Of a DNA stretch of 46,726 bases, positions 34,227 through 42,679 are shown piece by piece. The notes beneath the pieces are model-generated. The model was not told the origin of the DNA. It worked only from the letters and a program-made list of their open reading frames with translations, and made no database searches. The DNA lies in the NCBI GenBank assembly GCA_045600585.1, contig JAZRYE010000007.1, positions 1-46,726 on the forward strand. Direction: 5' to 3'. The DNA is from JAZRYE01 sp045600585. Lineage in GTDB: Bacteria; Bacillota_I; Bacilli_A; RFN20; CAG-826. Each line of letters opens with the position of its first letter. The first letter of the stretch is position 1. Both the position numbers and the translations under genes were made by a program.

Positions 34227-35195
34227 CTACACAATCTTAATTAGCAAGTTGAACATTTTAAATTTTAATAAAATATAAAAAATAAAGTGCTTTAATCCAT
34301 TAGACAAGGATTGATGAAGACGATGCTCTCTAACTTTATTTCTGACAGCATTTAAAACTTCTTTTTTGGTTGTTGCATCAGAGATTAAAGATAAAATCGC
34401 AATGCAATAAGTCATTAAATCATCAGACAAAATTGCCAAATTCAAAGATGATGGATTTTCGTCAAAAAATGCAAATCGGCTGTCTATACCTTCAGTTATT
34501 TTTTCAAAATTTAAAGAATGGGTCATAGATGTTTCATTAATTCTATATAGGTACCACTGGTCATTATTAAAAACAATAGTTTTTGTTTTTTTGACCAAAG
34601 GATAACTAAAATATTTATCTTCACCAATTTTATGATCGGTTTCATCACAATAATCATCAATCGAGTATAGTTCTTTTTTAAAAACTTTTGTCACAACATT
34701 ATTTATATATGAAGAATAATAGAAATATGATTTTGGATTATATGATATCTTTTTAAAGATATTTTCTTCGGTTTTTGTCGAGCTCAAGCATGAATCATTA
34801 CTAAATTTTTTAAACCTAAAAATAACCATATCAGGTTTGTTATTTTCTAAAATGGTTTGAGATAGATTTGTCAAATAATCATCAGAAACTAAATCGTCAC
34901 TATCAACGAATATAATATACTCGCCGTTTGCTTTACTCATTAAATTATGTCTAGCAAAATACAATGACTTTATTTCAGAACGATAATAATCAAAAGAAAT
35001 ATTTGCTTCACTTAGAATTTTCGACGATTTTTCCTTGTTGATTTCATAGATCGTTTCATCGCTTTGATCACAAACAATAACTTCAAAAGTAAAAGTGCCA
35101 TCGTTCTTTTGATTAGAAATGGATTTAAGACAATCAAATAAATATTCTGAATATCCCAAATTTGGTATTAGAATAGAGAAATTGATTTTAAACAT
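34227..35195 (-). CDS. GT2-family glycosyltransferase
   Basis: 322 residues with a GT-A fold: an N-terminal FSILIPNLGYSEYLFDCLKS, VIVCDQSDE, and the metal-binding IIFVDSDDLVSDDYL near 93-107. It adds a sugar from a nucleotide donor to the lipid-linked intermediate. The C-terminal part is alpha-helical with no strong membrane anchor. The gene is divergent from wzx and is followed after 49 bases by the unknown membrane protein. No ribosome binding site is seen before the ATG at 35195. Confidence 0.88.
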   Translation of the reverse strand: MFKINFSILIPNLGYSEYLFDCLKSISNQKNDGTFTFEVIVCDQSDETIYEINKEKSSKILSEANISFDYYRSEIKSLYFARHNLMSKANGEYIIFVDSDDLVSDDYLTNLSQTILENNKPDMVIFRFKKFSNDSCLSSTKTEENIFKKISYNPKSYFYYSSYINNVVTKVFKKELYSIDDYCDETDHKIGEDKYFSYPLVKKTKTIVFNNDQWYLYRINETSMTHSLNFEKITEGIDSRFAFFDENPSSLNLAILSDDLMTYCIAILSLISDATTKKEVLNAVRNKVREHRLHQSLSNGLKHFIFYILLKFKMFNLLIKIV

Positions 35196-35244
35196 ATTAA
35201 AATTAATATAAACTATTGTAAGATTTATTTCAATAAACCCTAAA

Positions 35245-36786
35245 ATGACGATATCTAAAAAGCAAAATATTAAAATTAGTACTCTAATTGCAATAATAAC
35301 ACTGATTGTATCAATGGTTGTGCACTTCTTTTATACACCATTTTTACTTTACCATGTTGGAGATGATAATTACGGCTTGTACACTTTCTCAACCAGTATT
35401 GTTTCATGGTTTGCGGTTGCAATTAATGCGGTTATATCCGCTTATAACAAATTTGCAGCAGAACAAATTGAAAAGAATAAGGATGAGGGCGAAAAAAATA
35501 TTAACTCCTTATACGCCATTATTACCATTGTTTGGGCAATGATATTATTCATTGTTTTTGCAGTAATCATTTCGCTTCTTTCAACTGGAATTATTAACCT
35601 TAACAATTACACTTTCGAAGAGCAGAAATTAATTTCAATTTTGTTAATTGTCATCGCTTTTCAAATGATTTTTTCTATTATTACCAAAGTTAGTAATTTG
35701 AATATAACATTCCATAATAGACACATTTGGATAAAAGCTTCGACTTTTCTTATTACATTGTTAACCCCTTTAATTGCTATACCATTTTTACTTAATGGAT
35801 ATGGAATAATAACAATAGCTATAATCACCGCAGTACTTAATATAGTTGCTAATATTTGCGATGTTTTGTATGATCGTTTTGTTTTAAAACAAAAAATAAG
35901 ATTAAATTTAAGTCAAGAAGTTAAAAAATTATTCAAAATGGTATTCGTTTTTTGTGGCGTTTTGATAATTAACGAATTCTTTTATGAATTAAGTTTGACT
36001 GTGGATGTAATGGTCCTTGGATTTGAAGGATTAGATGCGAGCATAACACTCTATACATTAGCTATGTCATTAGTCACAATTGCTAGAACGTGTGTAAACA
36101 TGATTTACATACCTTTAATCCCAACAGTTTATCAAAATCATTCCGCAGGTTTGCATAAAGATAATGAAAAATTGTATTATTTAATTTCTTTTGGACAATT
36201 CTTTATTTGGATGTTAATTACATGTGGTTTTATTGCATGTGGCAAACAATTTGTTGAATTATGGCTTGGCGAAGATCGTATTATGGTTTTTTACATTTGT
36301 TGTTGCTTGTTTGGAATTTACTCAGTTCCTTCTTCACTATCATCGACAAAAGACTTGTTGTATGCATCCGGAAGAAACAAAGCATGGATGTTTGTTTCAG
36401 TGGGGACCGCAACCGCCAATTTTATCTTAACAGCTTTAATGGTTCACTTTTTAGACAAATCGTTCTGTCTATGGGCATGCGTTATCAGCACTGCAATTAC
36501 ATCATTTTTAGGTTGGTGGGTTGCAATTAACATTGAATCAAAAGTATTTCTTAATATCAAATTCGTAAAACAAATAAAAAATATGCTTTTAATAATAGCA
36601 ACAACAGCAATTTCTTTAGGCGCTACTTTATTAATAAAGAAACACTTATATTTAAACATTTTTGATAGAAATATATATATTATGTTATCTTCAGGAATAA
36701 CATTTTTAATGTTCGCATTTGGCCTGTCAGTGTTATTAATTAAAAAGCAATTAAAAGAAATAGTTCTAGAAATAAAGGAAAAATAA
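35245..36786 (+). CDS. wzx: Wzx-type polysaccharide flippase
   Basis: 513 residues with about twelve to fourteen membrane helices, in the pattern of the PST/MATE-like flippases. Recognisable segments are VVHFFYTPFLLYHVGDDNYG near the start, DVMVLGFEGLDASITLYTLA and LWLGEDR in the second half. It moves the undecaprenyl-linked repeat unit to the outer face of the membrane. It is the only gene of the polysaccharide locus on the plus strand: divergent from the GT2 gene and convergent, 16 bases apart, with the initiating transferase gene. It therefore has its own promoter. No good ribosome binding site is visible before the ATG. Confidence 0.88.
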   Translation: MTISKKQNIKISTLIAIITLIVSMVVHFFYTPFLLYHVGDDNYGLYTFSTSIVSWFAVAINAVISAYNKFAAEQIEKNKDEGEKNINSLYAIITIVWAMILFIVFAVIISLLSTGIINLNNYTFEEQKLISILLIVIAFQMIFSIITKVSNLNITFHNRHIWIKASTFLITLLTPLIAIPFLLNGYGIITIAIITAVLNIVANICDVLYDRFVLKQKIRLNLSQEVKKLFKMVFVFCGVLIINEFFYELSLTVDVMVLGFEGLDASITLYTLAMSLVTIARTCVNMIYIPLIPTVYQNHSAGLHKDNEKLYYLISFGQFFIWMLITCGFIACGKQFVELWLGEDRIMVFYICCCLFGIYSVPSSLSSTKDLLYASGRNKAWMFVSVGTATANFILTALMVHFLDKSFCLWACVISTAITSFLGWWVAINIESKVFLNIKFVKQIKNMLLIIATTAISLGATLLIKKHLYLNIFDRNIYIMLSSGITFLMFAFGLSVLLIKKQLKEIVLEIKEK

Positions 36787-36802
36787 AAAGTGCTTAGTAG
36801 CG

Positions 36803-37417
36803 CTATCTTCCTTTGGCTGTGCCAAATACTTTTAATATTGTGTAGCCAAATATTTTAAAATCATACCAAAAAGAGAAATTATCAAAATAAACGCCATCCA
36901 TGTAACCCTTAGTTTCTGGAGATAAAGCATTCCTATCATGAATTTGAGCATAACCACTGATACCAGGCCTAAGCAAATATGCATTGTTTTCTTTTCTTAA
37001 TTCAATTGTGATATGGTCTTCATCCTTATCAATTAAAGGTCTTGGTCCAATGAATGACATCTTTCCAGTAAAGATGTTAAAAAGTTGAAGAGTTTCATCA
37101 AAAGATGTCTTTCTTAAAAATCTACCAAAACCAGTTGTTTCTCCGCCATTATTTTTATATGTACTTGTCATATTAGGATCAGTAGTTAATTTCATACTTC
37201 TAAACTTTATAATTCTAAATTGCTTATTATTTCTGCCCATTCTAATTTGAGTAAAAAAAGGATGACCACTAGTAACAAATAAATTAACAATAATGACCCA
37301 CCACCAAATAAAAGTAGCACAAAAGACAATTCCTAAAATAGAGCCAATAAAGTCAATGATTCTTTTAAAAGGTAAATATATTTTTTGTCTTGTTTTATAA
37401 GGAGATTGTTTATTCAT
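36803..37417 (-). CDS. Initiating phosphoglycosyl transferase (PglC-like)
   Basis: The ATG at 37417 was chosen, since the 204-residue product then begins MNKQSPYKTRQKIYLPFKRI, the usual family start. The longer frame begins with GTG. A single re-entrant N-terminal membrane helix (about 20-48) is followed by GHPFFTQIRMGRNNK, FRIIKFRSM, the Asp-Glu dyad D107-E108 in RKTSFDETLQLFNI, SFIGPRPLI, and the C-terminal LRPGISGYAQI. This is the small monotopic type of transferase, which loads the first sugar-phosphate on undecaprenyl phosphate. The sugar is unknown; HexNAc-type donors are typical. Its stop is 16 bases from that of the convergent wzx. Confidence 0.9.
   Translation of the reverse strand: MNKQSPYKTRQKIYLPFKRIIDFIGSILGIVFCATFIWWWVIIVNLFVTSGHPFFTQIRMGRNNKQFRIIKFRSMKLTTDPNMTSTYKNNGGETTGFGRFLRKTSFDETLQLFNIFTGKMSFIGPRPLIDKDEDHITIELRKENNAYLLRPGISGYAQIHDRNALSPETKGYMDGVYFDNFSFWYDFKIFGYTILKVFGTAKGR
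36812..36831 (+). terminator. Possible terminator of wzx inside the convergent gene
   Basis: TTTGGC (36812-36817) pairs with GCCAAA (36821-36826) over a 3-base loop, followed by TACTTTT. It lies 26 bases past the wzx stop, within the 3' end of the convergent transferase gene. The stem is short. Confidence 0.4.
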
Positions 37418-37496
37418 AAATAACGTGTACTTTGAAAATATTATCACATCATATTACACGTGTCATTCTTAATATTGTTATTAAGGAACAAAAAAA

Positions 37497-37521
37497 GCGT
37501 CGGTTACCAATTAGCCAACGC
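37497..37521 (-). terminator. Terminator of the capE-capG-capF operon
   Basis: GCGTCGGTTA (37497-37506) pairs with TAGCCAACGC (37512-37521) with one mismatch and one G-T pair. On the minus strand it is followed by a run of seven T. It lies directly downstream of capF. Confidence 0.75.
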
Positions 37522-37540
37522 GCAAAAAATAAATAATTAC

Positions 37541-38635
37541 TTATACTATTTCAAAATATGTATCAGGATTTTTAGAGTCAAAAGCTTCGTTAGCCCACAT
37601 AATTGTCACACTATCAGTTTCACCAATATTAGTGATGTTATGAGTGTATCCTGTTGGAATATCAACTACTTCAAGTTTTTCTCCTGATGTTATATATTCA
37701 ATGACTTCAGTTGTGCCAATTTTTCTAAATTTAATTGAGCAAGTTCCAGAGACAACCAAGAATTTCTCATTCTTTGTATTATGGTAATGATTGCCTTTGG
37801 TAATACCAGGTTTAGAAATATTAACAGAGACTTGTCCATGATGATTAGTTTTTAAAAATTCAGTAAATGAACCTCTATTATCAACATGCATGTTTAATGG
37901 ATATGAGAATTCGTTTTCAGGTAAGTAAGATAAATATGTTGCATATAATTTCTTAGCAAATTCAGTTTTCATGTTTGGAACAAAATTTGATGTTCTTTGT
38001 TCTTTAAACGAATAAAGTAAATCAGCTAATTCACCTAATGTACATTTATGTACTGGCTTAATTGACAAAATAGAACTACTGTTTCTTTTTATCTTTTTTG
38101 TAATCAATTTGTAGAATTCTTCACATATATCATCGATATAGTTAAATCTTAATAATGTTTCTCTATTGTTGATGGTAATAGGTTCATTTCTTGCAATGTT
38201 ATTGCAGAATGTAGCAACAACTGAATTGTAGTTTGGTCTACACCACTTGCCAAAAACATTTGCTAAACGATATACAAAGACCGGTAATCCAGAAGCAAAC
38301 AAATAGTCTTCTGCCATTTTCTTTGATTTACCATAATCATTATCTAATTCAGCTTGAATTGAACTAGCGAAAATAATTGGAATATTCTTTCCGTTTTCTT
38401 TAACTGAATCAACCAATTTTTTTGTGAAATTAGCATTGCCATCATAGAATTCTTCTTTTGTTAAAGGACGGTTAATACCCGCTAAATGGATAACACATTC
38501 AGCTTCTTTAATGAGTGATTCTAAAGATTCTTTTGTATCAAGATCATATTCTAATGGTTCTTGTTGATTGTTCTTTAAATATAAGCAAATATTTTTGCCA
38601 ATAAATCCGTGTGCACCTGTAACTAAGATTTTCAT
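37541..38635 (-). CDS. capF: CapF-like UDP-FucNAc pathway reductase with C-terminal cupin
   Basis: 364 residues in two domains. Residues 1-240 are a short-chain-dehydrogenase-like reductase with TGAHGFIG (6-13) and the catalytic YGKSK (101-105). Residues 245-364 are a cupin with the metal-binding GNHYHNTKNEKFLVV (281-295). This two-domain plan is that of CapF (FnlB/WbjC), which acts between CapE and CapG in making UDP-2-acetamido-2,6-dideoxy-L-talose, the precursor of UDP-L-FucNAc. The gene overlaps the capG stop by 4 bases (ATGA), with GGAG upstream. A terminator follows, so it ends the nucleotide-sugar operon. Confidence 0.92.
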   Translation of the reverse strand: MKILVTGAHGFIGKNICLYLKNNQQEPLEYDLDTKESLESLIKEAECVIHLAGINRPLTKEEFYDGNANFTKKLVDSVKENGKNIPIIFASSIQAELDNDYGKSKKMAEDYLFASGLPVFVYRLANVFGKWCRPNYNSVVATFCNNIARNEPITINNRETLLRFNYIDDICEEFYKLITKKIKRNSSSILSIKPVHKCTLGELADLLYSFKEQRTSNFVPNMKTEFAKKLYATYLSYLPENEFSYPLNMHVDNRGSFTEFLKTNHHGQVSVNISKPGITKGNHYHNTKNEKFLVVSGTCSIKFRKIGTTEVIEYITSGEKLEVVDIPTGYTHNITNIGETDSVTIMWANEAFDSKNPDTYFEIV

Positions 38636-39780
38636 TGTTTTCTCCAGACCATTCTATTTACAACATTTGTATAAGATTGAATAATCTTAACAACTTTATC
38701 AGATACGTTTGTGTCAACATAAACATCTACTGGTTTACAGCCATCTTTATCATTAACTGCAACTTCAACAGATTGAAGTAAACTAACTTCATCAATACCC
38801 GCTAAAACAAAGCAAGCATTATCAAGAGCTTCAGGTCTTTCAGTTGATGTTCTAATGCATACTGCTGCAATTGGTTTACCAATAGAAGCGTAGAAGCTAC
38901 TTTCTTCTGGAAGAGTTCCACTATCAGAAACAACGCAATATGAATTCATTTGCAAATTGTTGTAATCATGGAACCCCATTGGTTCATGCATAATAACTCT
39001 TTTATCGAGTTTAAAGCCTGTTTGCTCAAGCTTCTTTTTGCTTCTTGGATGGCAGGAATAAACAATAGGCATGTCGTATTTTTCTGCCATTAAGTTAATT
39101 GCATTAAATAAAGAATAGAAGTTCTTATCTGTATCGATATTTTCTTCTCTATGAGCGCTTAAAAGAATATATTCTTTTGCTTTTAAACCAAGTCTAGACA
39201 AAATATCACTATTTTCAATTTCTTTTAAATTGTTTGTGAGAACTTCTGCCATTGGAGAACCAGTAACGTATGTTCTTTCTTTTGGAAGACCACAATCTGC
39301 CAAATATCTTCTAGCATGCTCGCTATAAGCCATATTGACATCAGAGATGATATCAACGATTCTACGGTTAGTTTCTTCTGGTAAGCATTCATCTTTGCAT
39401 CTATTTCCAGCTTCCATATGGAAGATAGGTAAATGTAGACGTTTAGCGCCGATTACTGATAAGCATGAATTAGTGTCACCAAGTACTAATACAGCGTCAG
39501 GTTTAGTTTCAACCATTGCTTCATATGATTTTGCAATGATGTTACCCATAGTTTCACCAAGGTTTGCACCAACTGCGTTTAAATAAATATCTGGTTCAGC
39601 AATCTTTAAATCTTTAAAGAATACACCATTCAAGTTGTAATCGTAATTTTGTCCTGTATGAACTAAAAGAGTGTCGAAGTATTGTCTGCATTTGTTAATA
39701 ACTGCAGCTAATCTAATGATTTCTGGTCTTGTACCAACGATGATCATTAGTTTTAATTTTCCATTATTTTTAAAACACAT
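38632..39780 (-). CDS. capG: CapG-like UDP-HexNAc 2-epimerase
   Basis: The ATG at 39780 was chosen, 7 bases after AAGGAG; a TTG two codons earlier is less likely. 382 residues. The WecB/CapG 2-epimerase fold is shown by IVGTRPEIIRLAAV near the N-terminus, VLVLGDTNSCLS, FHMEAGNRCKDECLPEETNR, LLSAHREENID and SDSGTLPEESSFY. The version in this context is the FnlC/CapG/WbjD enzyme, which inverts C2 of UDP-2-acetamido-2,6-dideoxy-L-talose to give UDP-L-FucNAc. Plain UDP-GlcNAc 2-epimerase has the same fold, but the flanking capE and capF decide the assignment. It ends with TGA, which shows the standard genetic code. Confidence 0.92.
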   Translation of the reverse strand: MCFKNNGKLKLMIIVGTRPEIIRLAAVINKCRQYFDTLLVHTGQNYDYNLNGVFFKDLKIAEPDIYLNAVGANLGETMGNIIAKSYEAMVETKPDAVLVLGDTNSCLSVIGAKRLHLPIFHMEAGNRCKDECLPEETNRRIVDIISDVNMAYSEHARRYLADCGLPKERTYVTGSPMAEVLTNNLKEIENSDILSRLGLKAKEYILLSAHREENIDTDKNFYSLFNAINLMAEKYDMPIVYSCHPRSKKKLEQTGFKLDKRVIMHEPMGFHDYNNLQMNSYCVVSDSGTLPEESSFYASIGKPIAAVCIRTSTERPEALDNACFVLAGIDEVSLLQSVEVAVNDKDGCKPVDVYVDTNVSDKVVKIIQSYTNVVNRMVWRKQ

Positions 39781-39791
39781 ATTCAAACTCC

Positions 39792-40985
39792 TTAGTCGTG
39801 TTGTTTAACTGGACCACCGAATAATTCAAGTTTCTTGAGTAATTCTTCCATACCTTTGACATCAAGTCTACCAGTGTTATGTGAAGTATAAGATTCACCA
39901 AGATTAAGTTTTTGGTTACCTTTGGTAAAATACTTATCATAGTTCAAATCTCTATTATCTGCACAAATGCGGAAGAAATCACCCATATCAATTGCTCTAA
40001 GCATTTCCTCTTGAGTAACAAGAGTTTCATAAAGTTTTTCACCATGTCTTGTTCCGATGTAATCAATGTCTGTTTTACTATTAGTAAGATTAATAACTGC
40101 TTTTGCTAATACATCAATTGTTGCTGCTGGAGCTTTTTGAACAAATAAATCGCCTTGTTCACCGTTTTCAAAAGCATATAAAACTAGATCAACAGCGTCA
40201 TCTAATGTCATCATGAATCTAGTCATATCTGGATTTGTAATAGTAATTGGCTTACCAGCCTTAATTTGATCTAAGAATAGAGGAATAACACTACCACGGC
40301 TTGCCATAACATTACCATATCTAGTTAAGCAAAGAACAGTATCGCCTTCTAATAATTGTCTACTTCTAGCAATAACGTTCTTTTCCATAAGAGCTTTTGA
40401 AATGCCCATTGCGTTAATTGGGTAAGCTGCTTTATCAGTAGATAAGAATATTGCTTTTTTAACATGGTTTCTTACGCATGCCGTAATGACATTATCACTA
40501 CCTTCAACGTTAGTTTTAACAGCTTCCATTGGATAGAATTCACAAGATGGAACTTGTTTTAATGCTGCAGCAGAGAAGACATAATCGACTCCTCTAAATG
40601 CATCCATAATGCTATTTAAATCTCTAACATCACCAATATAGAATTTTAATTTTTCATTGCAATATGCCTTACGCATATCATCTTGTTTCTTTTCATCTCT
40701 TGAAAGAATTCTGATTTCTTTAATATCAGTATTTAAAAATCTATCGACGACAGCGTGGCCAAATGAGCCTGTTCCGCCTGTGATTAATAAAACCTTTCCT
40801 TTTAAAACGGATGTGTCTTTAGCAGCGTGTTCTAAAAGTTTTTCTTTTGCTCTTTCAAGTTTTAATTCATCTGCTAATAATTCATCGCTTTCATAAGCAA
40901 CATATGTTCTTAGTGATAAGCCAACAATATCAGCAGCGTCTTTTTGTGTTAAATTGCAATTTTTGCGTATTTCTTTAAGTGTCAT
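39792..40985 (-). CDS. capE: CapE-like UDP-GlcNAc 4,6-dehydratase/5-epimerase with an N-terminal HTH domain
   Basis: 397 residues. Residues 1-55 form a small HTH (MTLKEIRKNCNLTQKDAADI and SLRTYVAYESDE). Residues 62-397 are a complete CapE/FnlA/WbjB enzyme: the nucleotide-binding LLITGGTGSFG (66-76), LSTDKAAYPINAMGISK (181-197) with MxxxK in place of the usual YxxxK, as in CapE, and the C-terminal SYTSHNTGRLDVKGM. It starts UDP-L-FucNAc synthesis from UDP-GlcNAc. Normal CapE is about 340 residues and begins directly with the Rossmann fold, so the 55-residue head is extra. It matches the head of Ugd in this window. GAGGA precedes the ATG. It is the first gene of the capE-capG-capF operon. Confidence 0.93.
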   Translation of the reverse strand: MTLKEIRKNCNLTQKDAADIVGLSLRTYVAYESDELLADELKLERAKEKLLEHAAKDTSVLKGKVLLITGGTGSFGHAVVDRFLNTDIKEIRILSRDEKKQDDMRKAYCNEKLKFYIGDVRDLNSIMDAFRGVDYVFSAAALKQVPSCEFYPMEAVKTNVEGSDNVITACVRNHVKKAIFLSTDKAAYPINAMGISKALMEKNVIARSRQLLEGDTVLCLTRYGNVMASRGSVIPLFLDQIKAGKPITITNPDMTRFMMTLDDAVDLVLYAFENGEQGDLFVQKAPAATIDVLAKAVINLTNSKTDIDYIGTRHGEKLYETLVTQEEMLRAIDMGDFFRICADNRDLNYDKYFTKGNQKLNLGESYTSHNTGRLDVKGMEELLKKLELFGGPVKQHD

Positions 40986-41047
40986 AATATGTCCTCTAAA
41001 TTACTTATATAATAAAATCATAAGCAAAACACTGCAAGACAAATGTG

Positions 41048-41056
41048 CAATATTTG
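41048..41056. promoter_or_regulatory. Candidate operator for the HTH of Ugd/CapE (capE copy)
   Basis: CAATATTTG, identical to 17000-17008 before ugd, lies 63-71 bases upstream of the capE start. The bases next to it (TGCAATATTTGCA) extend the dyad symmetry. A chance match is possible in this AT-rich DNA. Confidence 0.25.
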
Positions 41057-41159
41057 CATATTTTATAGGAATATCTATTTTAAGTTATTAATACACTTAG
41101 ACTTAATTTCTTTATGTTCTTCCACTATTAACAAGTGATTGTTTTGCTTTTGCAATAGT

Positions 41160-41945
41160 CTATAAATCATCACTATTGAATGAGGAAATGGTTTTTGGTT
41201 GTTCGCTAACAATCTGTTTTTTATTTGGACATTTTGTAGTTGCCAATACTTTTAATGAATATTCTTTTCTATGCCTAAAACAAACAAATGTGAATATTGT
41301 TAATAAAAGTGAATAAACAATAAAAATAGTATCGTGCAAAATGCTTAAAACATGAGCAGAATTTAATCCATGTGGATAACTATCATTTGATTTTAGCGAT
41401 AGCGAAGAGTTGATTGCGCTAATAAGAAACAAAATTGCCATTATTGCAAGTAAGACCTTTTTCGTCGCGTCGTATTTAGAAGAAAGCATGAATATCGATG
41501 TCACTATTTGAAAAGCAACTACAAAAAAATTATAAATATATATTAATTCACCGGTTGTTTTAAGAGCGTAAATAGATTCTAAAAGAAGAGATGTTGCCAT
41601 ACCTAAAACCAAGATACCAATAAATTTAGTGCTATCTTCTGATACAAAATTTCCAGCAAATGCAACAAAACTAGCAGAAAGAGCAATGATAATTCCAATA
41701 GTCAGTGTGTCAAATTCAACACTAACGCCATGAGTGAATGCATAATATTTAATTATTCCGTAAGAAACGAGTTCTAAAATAAGAGAAATCACATAAGTCA
41801 AAATCATTGAAATAGATAAGCCCAAAACATTAGAAAAGCCGAACTTCTTCGAGCAAATTCTTTCTACTAAATTTGTATGGCAGTATTTACACGAACTATC
41901 AGAATATAAAACCTTTTGTCCACATTTAGGGCAATAATAATCCAT
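41160..41945 (-). CDS. Zinc-ribbon membrane protein
   Basis: The ATG at 41945 was chosen because GGAG lies just before it and the 261-residue product begins MDYYCPKCGQKV. An N-terminal zinc ribbon (CPKCG, then CKYCH) is followed by six or seven membrane helices (about residues 42-220) and a polar tail. Zinc-ribbon plus membrane proteins are abundant in Bacillota and mostly uncharacterised. It lies directly downstream of another zinc-ribbon membrane protein, but a terminator-like hairpin at 41973-41989 separates them, so expression may be partly independent. Function unknown. Confidence 0.75.
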   Translation of the reverse strand: MDYYCPKCGQKVLYSDSSCKYCHTNLVERICSKKFGFSNVLGLSISMILTYVISLILELVSYGIIKYYAFTHGVSVEFDTLTIGIIIALSASFVAFAGNFVSEDSTKFIGILVLGMATSLLLESIYALKTTGELIYIYNFFVVAFQIVTSIFMLSSKYDATKKVLLAIMAILFLISAINSSLSLKSNDSYPHGLNSAHVLSILHDTIFIVYSLLLTIFTFVCFRHRKEYSLKVLATTKCPNKKQIVSEQPKTISSFNSDDL

Positions 41946-41972
41946 AATTTTCTCCTGCAATTTTAAATAAAA

Positions 41973-41989
41973 GCGGATTTTTCATCCGC
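41973..41989 (-). terminator. Terminator-like hairpin between the two zinc-ribbon genes
   Basis: GCGGAT (41973-41978) pairs perfectly with ATCCGC (41984-41989) over a 5-base loop. On the minus strand the stem is followed by TTTTATTT. It lies 8 bases downstream of the gene ending at 41997. Confidence 0.75.
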
Positions 41990-41996
41990 ATATCTT

Positions 41997-42572
41997 TTAA
42001 ATATTTGAGTCGATTTGTTTTCCGGAAATCTCAACAAGAGCTCTTTTGATATCGTTCTTGTTTTGGCAATATCCTAAATTAGCTCTTCTTCTTTTTTGCT
42101 TTTCATCAAAATAATAGAAGATAAGTTGATTATCGGTCGTAATGTTATCTTTGAATCCACCGTAATTATCTAAATCAACAATAATCTTTTTGCCGTCATA
42201 TGTTGTTGCTTCTAACATATGAGTTTCAAAGTTATATGCAATACATTCTGCAGAGTTAACATTGTTAATTTTGATTCGAACAAGTCCTGATGATCCAACA
42301 TGGAGTGATAATCCACCACATAATATTAAGATAATAGGATAAGGAATCCATAATGGTTCATTAAGAATTGCAAGGGTTAATAAGAATACGCCACCAAGAG
42401 CAAATAAAGCACCAATAGCTAAGAATACAACATAGATAGCTTTTGTCTTTTTAGCCTTATGTCTTGCAGCTATTACTCTTCTTTTGACATTAATGCCAAG
42501 GTTTTCACCACAAAACTTGCAGAAAGTAGTGTCCGAAGAATTTTCATGGTTGCATTTAGGACAAATAATCAT
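41997..42572 (-). CDS. Zinc-ribbon protein with two membrane helices
   Basis: 191 residues. It begins MIICPKCNHENSSDTTFCKF with a double CxxC zinc ribbon, then a basic linker (VKRRVIAARHKAKKTK) and two membrane helices (about 45-95). A soluble beta-rich domain follows, with ECIAYNFETHMLEATTYDGK. AAGGAG precedes the ATG. It is divergent from the exported protein at 42680. I do not recognise a named family; a role in envelope sensing or protein assembly is speculation. Confidence 0.75.
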   Translation of the reverse strand: MIICPKCNHENSSDTTFCKFCGENLGINVKRRVIAARHKAKKTKAIYVVFLAIGALFALGGVFLLTLAILNEPLWIPYPIILILCGGLSLHVGSSGLVRIKINNVNSAECIAYNFETHMLEATTYDGKKIIVDLDNYGGFKDNITTDNQLIFYYFDEKQKRRRANLGYCQNKNDIKRALVEISGKQIDSNI

Positions 42573-42679
42573 TTTATTTAATCTCCTTATTTGTTTTATA
42601 TTTTACCATAATTACAATTATAGGTTAATAAGTTATTATTTTTGATATAATCAATAACATATAAAGAGAGTTTAATATT

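Noticed and set aside
38632..38634. Possible Mycoplasma-type code (TGA as tryptophan)
   Set aside because: TGA terminates capG at an overlap with capF, tryptophans are TGG, and no conserved gene needs TGA readthrough.
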